Counted from the first letter of the stretch, positions 1-13,334 are shown. The stretch is DNA of 64,000 bases from Elephas maximus indicus (GCF_024166365.1 NC_064826.1:56933001-56997000), one strand, 5' to 3'. Notes: generated by a model not told the origin, from the sequence alone. Program-made: numbers and translations.

Positions 1-213
1 AATAGTTGTTACGCTTCAGCCATTGTTGCAGCCACTGTGTCAATCCATCTCACTGAGGGTCTTCCTCTTTTTTTGCTCACCGTCTATTTCTCCAAGCATG
101 ATGTCCTTCTCCAGAGACAGATGCCTCCTGATAACATGTCTGAAGTATGTGAGAGGAGTCTCATCATCCTTGCTTCTAAGGAGCACTCTGGCTGTAGTTC
201 TTCCCCAAATCAA
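1..213 (-). repeat. RTE LINE 3' fragment, cut by window edge
   Basis: The complement of this stretch aligns along its length with the 3' third of the better preserved RTE copy at 35302-36990, roughly its bases 36680-36890. It covers the region coding for the end of the reverse-transcriptase protein. The element's 3' tail would lie to the left, outside the window. Frame is lost, so this is a dead fragment. It lies inside a GRM3 intron. Confidence 0.8.
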
Positions 214-304
214 CTACTTAAACTCAAATCAAGTCTCAGAGTTTGTTTTTGGGATAATCCAACTAAAAGACACAGCATTACTTAAAAAATTTAAAGAAAA
301 GAAA

Positions 305-665
305 GGGAAAAAAAAATGTCCATCAATACAAGAATGGATAAATAAGTTGTGACAGTCTTAGAGTAAAATACTATGCATCAATAAAAGCGAACCAATAAGA
401 AAGTGTCCTGACTGCATGAGTGAATCTCACAAAACTTAATTTAAGAAAAATGTTAGATACAAAAGAATACATACTTTCATATTCATGTAAATTTCAGTAT
501 CAGGCAAAACTAGTCCTTGGTAATAAAATGTGTGATGGTGGTAGATGGGGAGAAGGAAGAGCACAGTGGTAGGGACAGGAGCAGGGGTACTGGAAATATT
601 CTGTTTTTAATACCCATAATGTTATCTGCCTGTGTTCACTTTGTATATAATTCAATAGAAAGTTT
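305..665 (+). repeat. Old L1 (L1M-like) 3' fragment
   Basis: A degraded ORF2 C-terminus (EW-x-NKL, then a frame-broken version of the usual ITTMEYY-like stretch) is followed by a typical old-L1 3'UTR. That UTR has the 'cacaaaa' and 'gataca-aaagaatacat' signatures and a run ending near 'tgtgttcactttgta'. No frame remains open. The exact subfamily was not determined. Confidence 0.6.
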
Positions 666-1370
666 TTTTTTTTAATCTAAACATTAATTATAGGGGATGA
701 GAGAAAAGCAGAAAAATATGTAACTAGGAGGGCAGGAGTTGGGGAAGAGAGGATTTTTTTTTTTAAGTGGTAGTAACATTAACTCACATTAACAGGACCT
801 CCAACCAGATTCAATAATCACCTGAGACTACCTGCTAAAATAAAAAAACCTGCAGACCCTGAACCATGATCCCTGAATTGGGGGTGGAGCTGGGGAGATT
901 GGAATCATAAAGATCATAAAAGATCATTCACTGATCTTTTCTCTGCCTTGCATCCCTATTCTTTATTCCTAGCCTAAGAGTACCTTGCTCCTTTCTGAGT
1001 TTTCTTGAGTGCTGTAAAGTTCAACAATACTATGTAGAAGCTACAAAGGGAAAACCATTAAGTATATAATGAAGCATTAACCCTGTTAACTTTTGAGAAC
1101 TGAAGAGTCCTTTTCAAAAGCCATAAACACCCTTGAAAAAATACTTTCAATATCACAAATTCACTTTCACTATGCACCTTAGATACTTGCTGATCAGTTA
1201 TATGTGAGACTGAGCACCTAGGACACCTAAGTGGTGTTTTGTCCAATTGTTGGTCTCAGTTGATAAATAATTGTTGAGAAATGCTTCAATGATATTGTTT
1301 CTAATCAGTAGGCAAATTATTTACTGACAGGTAGGAATTCATTTTATTTTTTCCAATCTTCTTGCTGAAT

Positions 1371-1548
1371 AGGAAATCCTGGTGGCGTAGTGGTTAAGTG
1401 CTATGGCTGCTAAACAAAAGATTGGCAGTTCGAATCCGCCAGGTGCTTCTTGGAAATTCTATGGGGCAGTTCTACTCTCTCCTATAGGGTCGCTATGAGT
1501 CAGAATGAACTCAATGGCAGTGGGTTTGATGGTTTTGGTTATTGCTAA
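1371..1548 (+). repeat. AfroSINE
   Basis: tRNA-derived SINE typical of Afrotheria. The head carries pol III A-box-like (GTGGTTAAG) and B-box-like (GTTCGAATCC) signals. The middle 'tggggcagttctactct' block is followed by 'ctatgagtcagaatgaactc' and the 'gtgggtttgatggtttt' tail. Confidence 0.92.
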
Positions 1549-3185
1549 ATAACTCTCGTTCTAAAGAAAAAAAAAATTGTTGCTCTAGTCAAAGAATTTT
1601 GGATTCTTGCCCTCTTAGCCCTGTACCCCTATTCCTGTCCCTAACACTGTGCTCTTCCTCCTCCTCATCTACCACCATCACACCTTTTAATACCATGGAC
1701 TAGCTTTGCCTGATATCAAATTTTATATGAATATAATCACAAGGACTCTCAAGGGAGATGGCTTTTTCTCTCTTCTCATCTGCGTCTTTATTGCAGTTCA
1801 CCAAATTAGTTCCCAGAAACTTTAGTGAAGCCCCGATTATAAAACTGGAGCCAGGTTGCTGCTAGCAGCTTTTGAAATCTTCACTGGTATTTATGAACCT
1901 GAACCCAGACAGTGGCAGTAATATTCCCATTACTGCTAAGAGCCACATTATGGCCTTAATTGGACTTCTGTCTGAGAAGAAAATAATGGCCAGTTTAATT
2001 CTCTTTTGTCATTGACCAATGATATTTTTGAGACATAGACTTGCCTCATCTCTACCAAATGCGCCCTGGGAGGACTAGTCACATTGGTCCTAAACCTTTC
2101 AAATAAATCCATTCAAAACCAAGGTCAGAACTAATTGAATAAGGAGCTAAACCTGAGAAGCTGTTCTCCTGGCTGGAGGCCAGATCAGGCTTCTTCTGAA
2201 AATGAGGACCTGGTTTTGGGGCACTAGAGTGATGAGGGGTTTGGAATTAGATTTTGGAGAAGATTGTAAGTCTTTAAAAAAAAAAAAAAAATCTGTTACC
2301 TGCCAGTAGCTGTTTTCTCCCCATTTAGTTTGGGCTCTATACGTGCTGTTGCAAAACCAACAAAGGGTAGAGGTGATTTATTTTTCTATTTTAAATGATG
2401 CTTGCTCCCTTCGTGTGACTCAACCTGAGAAACAAGAAACTCCCCAGAGTTTACTGACTCTAGTTTCTGTTCACTGGACTTTAAACTATTTCCCAAGTGA
2501 GTCATCTGACTTAGATGCAACTGTAAATGCATTAGGAGGCAACAGATCAATACACTAGGGCTTCAAGCTGCTGTGTCACTTGAAATCACTCATGCAGCAC
2601 CTGGAGGGAAAGGTCTTGGTTTTCTTACCTGCCTCCTCACTACCCCAGTGAGAGTTTTGTTTGGAATAAACCATTCAAGGAAAGGATTTTTCCCGTATGT
2701 GGACTATTTGACAGATACAGTCCAGATTTTTCTTCTAAGATCTCTTTTTATTCTTTCTCATTCTAGATCCAAACTAAAAATTAGGACACTCAGTCTAACA
2801 GTGGATTTCTATTTAGAATTTGTAATATATTTATTGGAAGTACTTTAATGTGTTTTATGTATTTAAAGGATTTAGACATTAAACCATATTTTGTTACCTA
2901 CTTAACAAATCTAACAAAACAAATTTAGTAGTAGGCAAACTTATAGTAAAATACAAAATTCCACCAAAAGTACTATTTGTAGTATCTGTATACTATCTGC
3001 AGGATACATTCCCAAAATTGAAGTTGCTAAATTAAAAGTTGCATGCATTTGTAATTTTGAAAGATTTTGTTAAATTACCCTCTGTTGGAGGTGTGTCAGT
3101 TTATACGCCCACCAACAGTGTGTGGGAGTTCTTGCTTCCCTACAGCCTCATTAATATTTGTTACAGACAAAATATCTTTAATTTG

Positions 3186-3888
3186 TGTATTATTTCCCTA
3201 TTGCTGCTGTAGCAAATTACCACAAACCTTGTACCTTAAAGCAATACACATTTATTGTCTTACAGTTCCGGAGCTTAAAACTCCAGAATGACTCTCGCTG
3301 GGCTAAAAATCAAAGTGTTGACAGGGTTGCATTCCTTTCTGGAGGCTCTAGGGGAGGAACCATTTTCTCCTCTTGTCCGGCTTCTAGAGGCTGCCTGCAT
3401 TCCTTGCCTCATAGCCCCCTTCCATCTTCAATACTGGCAAGGGCTGGTCGAGTCTTTCTCATACTGCATCACTCAAATGCTGACTCTTCTGCCTCCCTCT
3501 TTCACATTTAAGAATTTTTGTCATTATATTACAGGAGCTCTGGTGGCGCAGAGGTTAAGAGCTCAGCTGCTAACCAAAAGGTCAGCAGTTCGAATCCACC
3601 AGCCACTCCTTGGAAACCCTATGGGGCAGTTCTACTCTGTCCTGTAGGCTCGCAATGAGCTGGAATCAACTCGATGGCAACGAGTTTGGGTTTGCTTTCG
3701 GTTCTTACACTGGATCCACCTGGATAATTCAGGTTAATCGCCCTATCTTGAAGTCACTGGTTATCAGCCTTAATTCCGTCTGCAACCTTAATCCACACTT
3801 TCCATGTAACATAACATATTCACAGGTCTGGAGATTAAGATGTGGGCACTTAATAACCACTTTTGAGGGGTTATTATTCTGTCTACTA
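3186..3888 (-). repeat. MaLR-type LTR, antisense, interrupted by AfroSINE
   Basis: On the minus strand it ends with the usual MaLR-like 'gcagcaatagg' and carries the antisense 'aaattaccacaaac', 'cagttccggag' and 'ggataattcagg' blocks seen in MaLR LTRs. An AfroSINE at 3533-3704 splits it. It is an old solo LTR of an endogenous retrovirus-like element with no coding capacity. The subfamily is uncertain. Confidence 0.6.
3533..3704 (+). repeat. AfroSINE inside an LTR
   Basis: Nearly complete SINE: head 'ggagctctggtggcgcagaggttaagagc', B-box 'gttcgaatcc', middle 'tggggcagttctactctgtc', tail 'gtttgggtttgctttcgg'. LTR sequence resumes directly after it. A short 'ttaca' flanks both ends and may be part of the target-site duplication. 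Confidence 0.92.
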
Positions 3889-4509
3889 CAATTTGCATTT
3901 TTCTTTATTTTGAATGATATTGAGGATATTTTCATATAAGATTAATTTGTTTTTCCTTTTCTGTGCTACTGTTAGGAACTCACAGAGCTGTAAGGAAGGA
4001 AAAGATTGAGATCAGGCCATCTCTCTAGGGGCTACTGATCCTGTACACTTAAGAATTTACATTAAAGCATACTTACTAGATTCTACGAACTGACCTAGAT
4101 TCTACAAACTGTTAGGGACTTCAGGATATGCTGTGTTTATGTAGATAGGGGCAGCTGTGTATAGACACATGCATCTATATAGTCAGAATAAATTTACTTC
4201 AAAACATTCAAGTGGCTGTATTAGGGTCAAAGGGTTATGAACGGATTTCAATTTTTTTTTAATTTCCTGTATCATTTGAACTCTTTAAAAGAAGCATATC
4301 AAGTGTTTATAGTGATAAAATTTTTCTTCATTTTGAACAAGAAAACGTATTAATATTTTCATTAAAATATTTAAGATGGGAAACATTTTTGGTGGCTGTA
4401 CATAAATAAATTTCTTATGATGATGAGACACAAAGATATGCCCAATTCCAATTGTGAAATCGTTCAAGGAAAGAATCTTTACACATCACATAGAATTGTG
4501 ACTGTGTTT

Positions 4510-4612
4510 TCTAGTTCATTGTTACATTGTAAACACCTTTGATGACAGGTACTGTATTGTACTCATGATTATCTCTGGCACTAGGCATTCAGTAATGTTG
4601 AATGAATGGATT
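4510..4612 (+). repeat. L2 LINE 3' end
   Basis: The stretch 'ggcactaggcattcagtaa' followed by 'ttgaatgaatgga' has the form of the L2 terminal segment and its short tail repeats. Ancient and diverged. Confidence 0.5.
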
Positions 4613-4671
4613 TATGAATGCACGTGTATTCTAGTAGCTTTTGTTGTATAACTTTCAATGATAACCGGTAA

Positions 4672-5877
<1,206 letters not shown>

Positions 5878-7327
5878 TGAATGGTTTCTTCTTTTCCTTG
5901 TTCTTTCATCATGCCAGTGTTTGTTGTCCAGGATTTAAAACACGCTCCTTTTATTTCATCTCAGCAATTAGTTGGGTAATTACAAATGCCATCATCAACC
6001 TCTATTAATGTAGAAATTAGTTTATTTTGAAAGCATGTGCAAAACACTGTGCCTACTATGTGCAAAACACAGTGCTAAACACGGAGAAGAAAATAAATAT
6101 AAATGGCATAGCCATTCAAGCGATTTATAATCTAGTGGGAGAAAAATCATAAATATATATTTATGATTTATACACATACACACATATATATAATGTTTAA
6201 TTAAATTTTAAAAATGATTTACAAGAGAATAAGACTTAAGCCACTAAGAACCTAGTGAGAATACTTCAAATTAGGTGCAAGAGGGATCTGGCTACCACAG
6301 ATCAACCTGTAAATTAAAACACACAACATTAAGCCAGGATTGGTTTAAAGATCTAAAAACTTTCATTTAAGGCTTAAAGAAAAACATCATTACTTCTCTA
6401 AAACATAAAAATTCAATGTTACTGTCTTATATCCTTTCTTCAATTTGAGTTGCTCTAGACGTATACAGTATATAAGGTATGATGAACTTTTAATTAGTTC
6501 AAAGGAAAATATATATATATTCTTTGGATATGGCATATTAATAAAATATATATATTAATTTACATTCTTATATAAAATATAATACCTACTAAACTAGTTA
6601 AAAGTCCTTTGAACTAGTTAAAAGTTTTACTGTACATATCTAAGTAACCTAATTAAGGCATTAATCAAATAGCCTTAGTAATAAATAGTTCAAATTTCTG
6701 GGCTCCCACGTAATTACCATCTCCTCTGGAAGAAAGAGTTCATCATCTCTTCATAGTTTCTCAAATTGTTGAAACTATTCATCAGTTGTTATCGCATTTA
6801 AACTCTGATTTTAGCAGCTTTGATGAATAAATGTAAGAATTTATTTCTCTTGAGGCAGTTAGTTTTTATCCTCTGCATTTGCTAAGTAGTCATAGATTAA
6901 AATTTCCCGGAGACATAATGATTTCCCTGTTATACCACAGTTACACAAAATGCCTCCATAGTTTGTAATAGTCCACAAATCTTTTTGTTGGCAATTCCTA
7001 CATTGCCAAAATCTAGCAAATTACGGCTTAAAAAGAAGAGAAAGCTATTTAAAGCGTGGAACCAAAAGACTGAGAAAGTTTAATGTACTTAGTCTATTAC
7101 ATTATACATAACCATGTGACTGAAATCAATGCTACATTAAAGGATGAACAATAAAATGAACATAAGTTTAATGTTAGGGTAATGGTCAGGCTTTCTAAAA
7201 CTACATATAAAAAATTTGGAAATCTGCAAGAAAAGATAACGTCAGAACTAGATCAGCATAATCCAAGGTTAGATTAAAAGAACCCTTATAGTTTGGGGAT
7301 TAAAATGGAGAACTATAGGCAATGTAA

Positions 7328-7531
7328 GGAGCCCTGATGGCACAACAGTTAAGTGCTTGGCTGCTAACTGAAAGGTTGGTGGTTCCAGCCCACTCAGCGC
7401 CTACGTAGGAGAAAGACCTGGCAATCTGCATCTGTAAAGATCACAGCCAAGAAAACCCTATGTGGTAGTTCTACTCTGTCACGTGAGGTTGCCATGAGCC
7501 AAAATCAACTCAACAGCACCTAACAACAAAA
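7328..7531 (+). repeat. AfroSINE, long subtype
   Basis: The head 'ggagccctgatggcacaacagttaag' is followed by an extra block 'aggagaaagacctggcaatctg' and 'taaagatcacagcc' that the short copies lack. The 3' end 'caacagcacctaacaacaaaac' matches the 3' terminus of the RTE copies in this window. Confidence 0.9.
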
Positions 7532-7574
7532 CAGCAGAGTCGATGTATTTTAATACCCCTCTATCTATATCTTT

Positions 7575-7742
7575 GGAAGCCCTGGTAGCACAGCGGTTAA
7601 GAGCTACAGTTGCTAACCAAAAGCTTGGCAGTTTGAACCCACAAGGTGCTCCTTGGAAACTCTATAGGGCAGTTCTACCCTGTCCTATAGGGTCACTATG
7701 AGTCGGAATTGACTTGACACGCAACGGGTTTGGTTTTTTTGG
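7575..7742 (+). repeat. AfroSINE
   Basis: Short subtype with head 'ggaagccctggtagcacagcg', middle 'agggcagttctaccctgtcc' and tail 'caacgggtttggtttt'. It lies only about 45 bases after the previous copy, in the same orientation. Confidence 0.9.
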
Positions 7743-7756
7743 TTTTATCTATCTTT

Positions 7757-7900
7757 AGTGCAGTAGTTAAGCTACAGCTGCTAACCAAAGGTTGGCAGTT
7801 CAAGTCCACCAGCTGCTCCTTGGAGACCCTATGGGGCAGTTCTCCTCTGTCTTGTGGGGTTGCTAGGAATCAACTCCAAGGCACCAGATTTGGTTTTTTT
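7757..7900 (+). repeat. AfroSINE, 5'-shortened
   Basis: Starts inside the head ('gtgcagtagttaagctaca') and keeps the B-box region, the middle block and the 'atttggttttttt' tail. Follows the previous copy after about 14 bases of spacer. Confidence 0.88.
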
Positions 7901-8045
7901 GAGGGTTCTATCTTTTGTCTTTATATACACATCCATGCCTATAAATCTGCAAGGATTCTTTTTAAGTTCTTAGGTAGCCATTCTTAGTGGACATGATTTG
8001 GAGTGCCGAGTTAAAATGGTAATTATTTTGCCCTAGGCCTTTGAT

Positions 8046-8252
8046 TAAGGAGCCCTGGTGGTGCAGTGGTTAAGCACTCGGCTGCTAAACAAAGGTTGGC
8101 AGTTCAAATCCACCATCCAGAAAAATGTGGCAGTCTGCCCCCATAAAGATTACAGTCATGGAAGCCCTGTGGGGCAGTCCTATTCTGACCCTGAGAGTCG
8201 CTATGAGTCATAATCAACCAGACAGCAATCAATTTGGTTTTTTTGCTTTTAG
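8046..8252 (+). repeat. AfroSINE, long subtype
   Basis: Head 'taaggagccctggtggtgca', long-subtype insert with 'ataaagattacagtc', middle 'tggggcagtcctattctgac', tail 'atcaatttggttttttt'. Last of four same-strand copies within 0.93 kb. Confidence 0.9.
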
Positions 8253-8631
8253 GCCTATGATTTGAAACTACCAGTCAAAAGAACTGGCAAAAAAATAGAG
8301 CAGAAAATACTGCTGAGAGTAAGCATAACATTATAAAAATTAAACTTCACTGGACAAATTAGCATTTATTTCTAAAACAGAAAAAATGACTTATAACATG
8401 ATGATATAGTAGAGAGACTCGATGCAATTATTTGAAGATTTCAGAGGTTTCATCACATGACGTAAGTTGTAAGGCAGACGGGGCAGAAGTTTCAGAGTTG
8501 AGTTTTTAAGGTACACATACTAGGCATCCAGTCACAGTGAGGCTGTCTGAGGCCTCATTTACTCCCTACCGGTAATGCCAATCCCAAATTTGTACAAGGA
8601 AAAAAAAAAAAAGGTAAACTGAAGCCTCCGA

Positions 8632-8822
8632 CACAGTGGTTTTCAAATTTGGCTGCACATGAAATCAAGTGGAGAGCCTTAAAATATATATTAATGCCTG
8701 GGTCACACCCCCAGAGATTCTGATTTAATTGGCCTGGACTATGGCCTAGACATCAGGATTTTTCAAAGTTTCCCAGGTGACTCTAATTTGCAGCTAAGGT
8801 CAAAAACCACTGCTCTAATGCA
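8632..8822 (+). repeat. MER5A-like hAT DNA transposon
   Basis: Short non-autonomous element with near-inverted ends: 'cagtggttttcaaatttggc' at the left, 'aaaaaccactgct' at the right. The internal 'ccccagagattctgatttaa' is diagnostic of MER5. Confidence 0.88.
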
Positions 8823-9904
8823 TGCGTTAGGTACCCTTCTTGTCTCACAGATACGTTCGTCTCACAGTCTGACCTGCACTGTTTTCAAATTTGTCAGAGT
8901 TAGAAAATTGAGAAATTGCTCATAAACATCCAAAGTCTTAGCTTAGCAAAGTGAAAGACACGGGCTCAAATTTCTGCATGGAACAATCAGCTAGACCCTA
9001 TTAGTGCCTTCCCCTCAAGGCAGAAAACTATTCCTCATGGCCTCCACATCTCCCTGAATTCTTACACCTGTCTCCTTTCACTTATGAACCTGTGTGGTTC
9101 CTCTAAGCATTTGAACATGGGACCAACCCTTATTTTGAAAGACTTACGTACATCCAGAACAAGTCTGGTATTTAAAGTTTCCCAGAGGGAAACCATGTAG
9201 TGCAAATAGAATCAGCAGTATTAGAAAAAAAAAAAAAATTAGAAAAGCATCCCATAATTCAAGAGCTGCCGGAAGGAATTTGGTTATCAGTCAAAAAGTT
9301 TTATGGCTCAGTACTTTGCCACCTATTGTGAGTTATAAATAAATATAAAGCACTATTCTAGTCTTATATCCCAGCAGGGGGAAAAAAGTGTCAAACATGA
9401 AAGAATTCAAGATTAACACAGAATGTTTATAATTAAATTGGTGAGAAAGGCTCTAAATGCCTAAGGTTGCAAAGAAAAGTTAAATTGGAAAAGTTTATTC
9501 TTTCCAGGAATGCTCCCTAAAAATGTAGGATTTTACCGGGTACCTTGATGTACAATTAAGGTAGTAAGAGAATGAAGAGAAGGGCATTTGAGGCAGCAGG
9601 GAATATTCCTGAGGCAAGACAGGAATGAAACCATCAGAAGGCAGTGATATGAGTCTTACTCAGTGGTAGGTGTGGGGAGGATCTAGTGAGAAATGAATGG
9701 AAATTGGAAACCAGGCCAGATTACTCATGATCGCGTAACCAGGCAGACTAATTCATTAGATAATGTTTAAGAGCTTCAAGATCTTGGAATTTTTTGTTAG
9801 TTTTCTTTTGTTTGCTTAGGCAAAAGTGACATGACGAAAGCTAAGAGTGGGGGAAAAAAAGATAGCCCTTCTAGATCAACATTTCTGAGACCTTAATCTG
9901 CTAG

Positions 9905-10078
9905 ATACTTAGAATACCTGATCTCTTTTTTCCTCTTTAACACCCTGGAAAGTAAATAATATCCACAGGAGAGATGAGTAAACAAACGCAGGATAATCAA
10001 CTTCCCAGGTAGCACAGTTAAGAAATAACAGAACAAGTTTTTCTGATCCAAATCTATACTTTTCATACTATACCACAA
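9905..10078 (-). repeat. MIR SINE
   Basis: Antisense MIR: 'gatgagtaaacaaacgcagg' corresponds to the MIR core (gatgaggaaactgaggc), followed by a diverged 'cccaggtagcacag' block. Ancient mammalian SINE. Confidence 0.6.
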
Positions 10079-11821
10079 GCTTACCTATCCTCGATCTGAA
10101 GGATGGATTTGAAGGAGAGCCCCTGAATAAGAATTGAAGCTATTACAAGCACCCTAAACAGAGCATGAAGGTCCACCTGTTGCCACTTTTCCTTAATAAG
10201 CATTATGCGCCCTGCCCCCTCAATTCCCCAAGGCAACCAACCAAAGTTCAAATTATTCTCCTGGTTTCTGCCTTAGTGGTGGTGGTGAATTTCCCTGTCT
10301 TCATGCTCAGTGTAGGTACACATCCCTGGAGCTGTTATATGAAAAGGAGAACCATCTGCCTTTTCCAGACAAATCCTAGTACTTATTGTTACAATCAAGC
10401 GGGCCTGAATCAATTGGAAAAGAATTCCACCCCAGCTCACCCCTCATCCCAAACCCTCAAGGAGAGTTAGCAACAATCAGGGCACCATTCCAGCAGCTCT
10501 CTTTGAACCTACTTCCTGTTTCTCAGCCTGCAACTACCTCTCCAGTTCTGCCTCATTAAAAAAAAAATGGAGCACCATTTATTTGCCCAGTTGACTGTAC
10601 AATTTGGTTAACATGTTTCCACCGCTTGCCGTGGACTTCTTTCAAATCCCGTTAATCAACTGGTGAAGCTTCATACTTCCTCTTTGAGAAAGCCATGTGT
10701 GTTTATCAGCATTTCATCCTCATTGCCAAATCTGTCAGAGTCAAATTTTTACCTTACTGGACATCAACATAGGAGATATTTAAAGCCATGGAATTCAATG
10801 AGATAGTGAAGAGAATCTAAAATTGAGGTCTAAGATACTCTAGCACTTTAAGTTAGGAGAAAAACGCAGAAAAGATAACTAAGAGTTAGAATAGCCAGTG
10901 CGGAAAGACGTGTTGAGGAAGCCAAAAAGAAGGAAGTGACTAACTAATTGTCATGTGTTACTGGGAGTTTTAGGAAGTTTTAGGTAGTCTCTCTAGAATC
11001 AGAGCAGAGAATCGTAGAAAATACAAACTTTTAAGAGTGTAACTTACTGAAGAAACTGGACAATTGAAACTATGAGACTGATACTTGGGCTTTGTAAAAA
11101 TAATATAAAGATTTCAAATTTATTACAGATATGTTATAATTTATCAAAGCTTTTACATCATAGAATTAGATAGTAGCCTTTTCCCTGGTAAACTAACTAA
11201 CTGGAACCAGTATCAGAGAGATTCTGACTAAAGGGAACAGAGTTTGTAATTCCGGGCTCCAAGTAGGAGGGCACTGGAGTAGTTAAGGGAGACAAGAGCT
11301 TTAAAGTAGTAGAGAGGGATTATGTCTTCAACATTTAAAGTAAAACTCAGGGCTGAACTGTAGCCTGAAATTTTTTCAATCAAAAAACAGAATGAAACTT
11401 TCTAAAGTCTTGTGGATTCTCCAGTTAATTGTTCAGACTTCAGCTTTTCTTAATTAAAAAGGAAGGTCGGAGACTTGAGGGCACTGTTTGGTAACAGCAT
11501 TGTCTGGGGGGAAATGAAAAAGAAATCTAAAATCACTAGGATTCCAGGGGACTCTGAGTAAATAGGGTAAATTTTCACAAAACTGTTAGAGGAAATAATT
11601 AATTTCCATTTTTCAGTATCCGATAGAAAGTGATAAATTTGGGATATTTCAGCTAATCTGTGGGAACTGAAGCCAAGACAAATTATCAGATCCGAGAAGA
11701 TGGAGAGTGAGAGGGAGAGAATGAGGAGTTCCTAGTTCCAAGGTATAGTTTCACAGAAAGCAAAGAGAGAAAAAGTGAAAATTCCCTACCAAGGTTGGGT
11801 TTATAGACGCCTAGAGAACAA

Positions 11822-11996
11822 AATGAAACCCTGGTGGCACAGTGGTTAAGAGCTATGACTGCTAACCTAAATGTTGGCAGTTCGAATCCACCAGCCACTC
11901 CTTGGAAACTCTATGTATGGAGCAGTTCAACTCTGTTCTACAGAGTCACTATGAGTCAGAATTGAATTGACGGCAATGGGTTTGGTTTTAGTTTTT
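11822..11996 (+). repeat. AfroSINE
   Basis: Head 'tgaaaccctggtggcacagtg', B-box 'gttcgaatcc', middle block with a small duplication ('ctatgtatggagcagttc'), tail 'atgggtttggttttagttt'. Confidence 0.9.
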
Positions 11997-12096
11997 AGAG
12001 AACAAAAAGATTGAACAATGAGTACCTGATGAATCAAACTTCCAGAGAGATGCCAATGAAATAATGAAGAGAAGATACCCCAGAAGAAAGTTGGTT

Positions 12097-12247
12097 AAAA
12101 TGTTGCCCTTGTGTTGATTCTGACTCACAGCGACACTGTAGGACCGAGTGGAACTGTAGGGTTTCCAAGGAGCGGCTGGTGAATTTGAACAGCCGAACTT
12201 TTGGTTAGCAGCCAAACATTTAACCTCTGGCACCACCCAAGGCTCCA
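12097..12247 (-). repeat. AfroSINE
   Basis: Minus-strand copy: 'gtgttgattctgactcac' is the antisense tail, then 'gggtttccaaggagcggc', then the head 'ccacccaaggctcc'. It lies about 100 bases from an opposite-strand copy, so the pair could form an inverted repeat in the GRM3 pre-mRNA. Confidence 0.9.
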
Positions 12248-12732
12248 AAGAATGTGGTAGTGCCCCCCAAATGTGAATACATAAACCGGTTGCTGATATG
12301 CAGAGCTCCCAGCAAAAGGGGCAGATGGAAACATATAAAAGGCCAAGGTCACTTACTAAAACCATTAGCAATCTAGCCACTTCATCACTGAATATTTTGG
12401 TTTTACTGCTTAGGATTCTGACTTCAGTGGTTCTGCAGAAATTTCGTTATACAAAAATAAAAAGATAAACATAACACGAAAACCCATGTGAAGTCTTGGC
12501 AAGCACCCAGGAACACCCCACACAAATAGTGTTTGCTTACAAATCCTAAGTAATGTTTCCATGAACACCTCAAACTCAGAAGACTCAGTGTAATGGCTGT
12601 CTCAGTTTGGCTGTAATAAGAACAGAAATGATTCACAGTTCTTCAGGGTCTGGTCTTGTTTCAATGTCCTCTTCAGTTAGATACCTTCTTGAATTTACAG
12701 CTGGGCACTTACTAGGCAACTTCTTCTTGTAG

Positions 12733-12907
12733 GTGCAGACAACAACCATGTGCATCTCTGTCAGCTTGAGTGGCTTCGTGGTTCTGGGCTGTTTGTTTGC
12801 ACCCAAGGTGCACATCATCTTGTTCCAACCCCAGAAGAATGTGGTCACACACAGACTGCACCTCAACAGGTTCAGTGTCAGCGGAACTGGGACCACGTAT
12901 TCCCAGT
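12733..12907 (+). CDS. GRM3: GRM3 coding exon: TM7 and proximal C-tail
   Basis: Starts after TTGTAG (AG at 12731-12732) in phase 0 and ends one base into a serine codon before GTAAGT (12908), 175 bp. It continues the preceding exon as R-VQTTTMCISVSLSGF. TM7 spans roughly the first 26 residues and carries the APKVHIILFQP ending shared by class C receptors. The intracellular tail then begins with QKNVVTHRLHLNRFSV. The open frame that continues to 12930 past the donor is intronic and not part of the protein. Confidence 0.96.
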
Positions 12908-13116
12908 GTAAGTATAGAACTCATCACTGACTCCTTCATAAAAAAGCATTGTAGTAGGGACGAGGCTCGGAGGGGAAGCAATGGACACAGGCAACACACA
13001 TCTCCATGAAAAATCTTGATTCAGTTATAGTAAATACTGAATCAACTGTGTGCCAGGTATTGCACTGAGTGCTGGGGATACACTGGTACACAAAAGAGTC
13101 AGTTTCTGTTTTAGGG

Positions 13117-13277
13117 GTTTATATAGGTGGCTTAGTGGTTAAGTGCTACGGCTACTAACCAAAGAGTCGGCAGTTCGAATCCTCCAGGCACTCCTCGGAA
13201 ACCCTATGGGGCAGTTCTACTCTGTCCTATAGGGTCACTATGAGTAGGAATCGACTCGACGGCACTAAGTGCTAGGT
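13117..13277 (+). repeat. AfroSINE
   Basis: Degraded head ('ataggtggcttagtggttaag'), then a clear B-box 'gttcgaatcc', middle 'tggggcagttctactctgtc' and 'ctatgagtaggaatcgactc'. The 3' tail is short ('acggcactaagtgc'). Confidence 0.88.
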
Positions 13278-13334
13278 ATAGGGAAGAAAGACATTAAACC
13301 ATAAGACTGCAATTAGGACTTTCAACCATGTTGT

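Larger units (their letters stand above)
2840..3965 (-). repeat. Old L1 (L1M-like), split by an LTR insertion
   Basis: 2840-3185 and about 3889-3965 read on the minus strand as consecutive pieces of an old L1 ORF2/3' region. Landmarks are the 'cccaccaacagtgtgtgggag' motif, which is colinear with 23100-23120 of the intact L1, and later the 'atttgcatttttc' motif. The intervening 3186-3888 is an LTR inserted into it. Highly diverged, no frame. Confidence 0.6.

Noticed and set aside
783..905. Possible MER5-type hAT fragment
   Set aside because: Only partial resemblance ('aatcacctgaga', 'attgggggtggagctgggg'); no recognisable ends.
1371..1548. Could the AfroSINE heads be functional tRNA genes?
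   Set aside because: They have A- and B-box-like signals but are fused to the SINE body, are repeated many times and do not form an intact cloverleaf.
10165..10470. 101-codon ATG frame in a GRM3 intron with a hydrophobic stretch
   Set aside because: No homology recognised, no splice or promoter context; chance-length frame.
12770..13009. Alternative frame over the GRM3 TM7 exon
   Set aside because: Shadow of the real exon; it runs through the GTAAGT donor into the intron.
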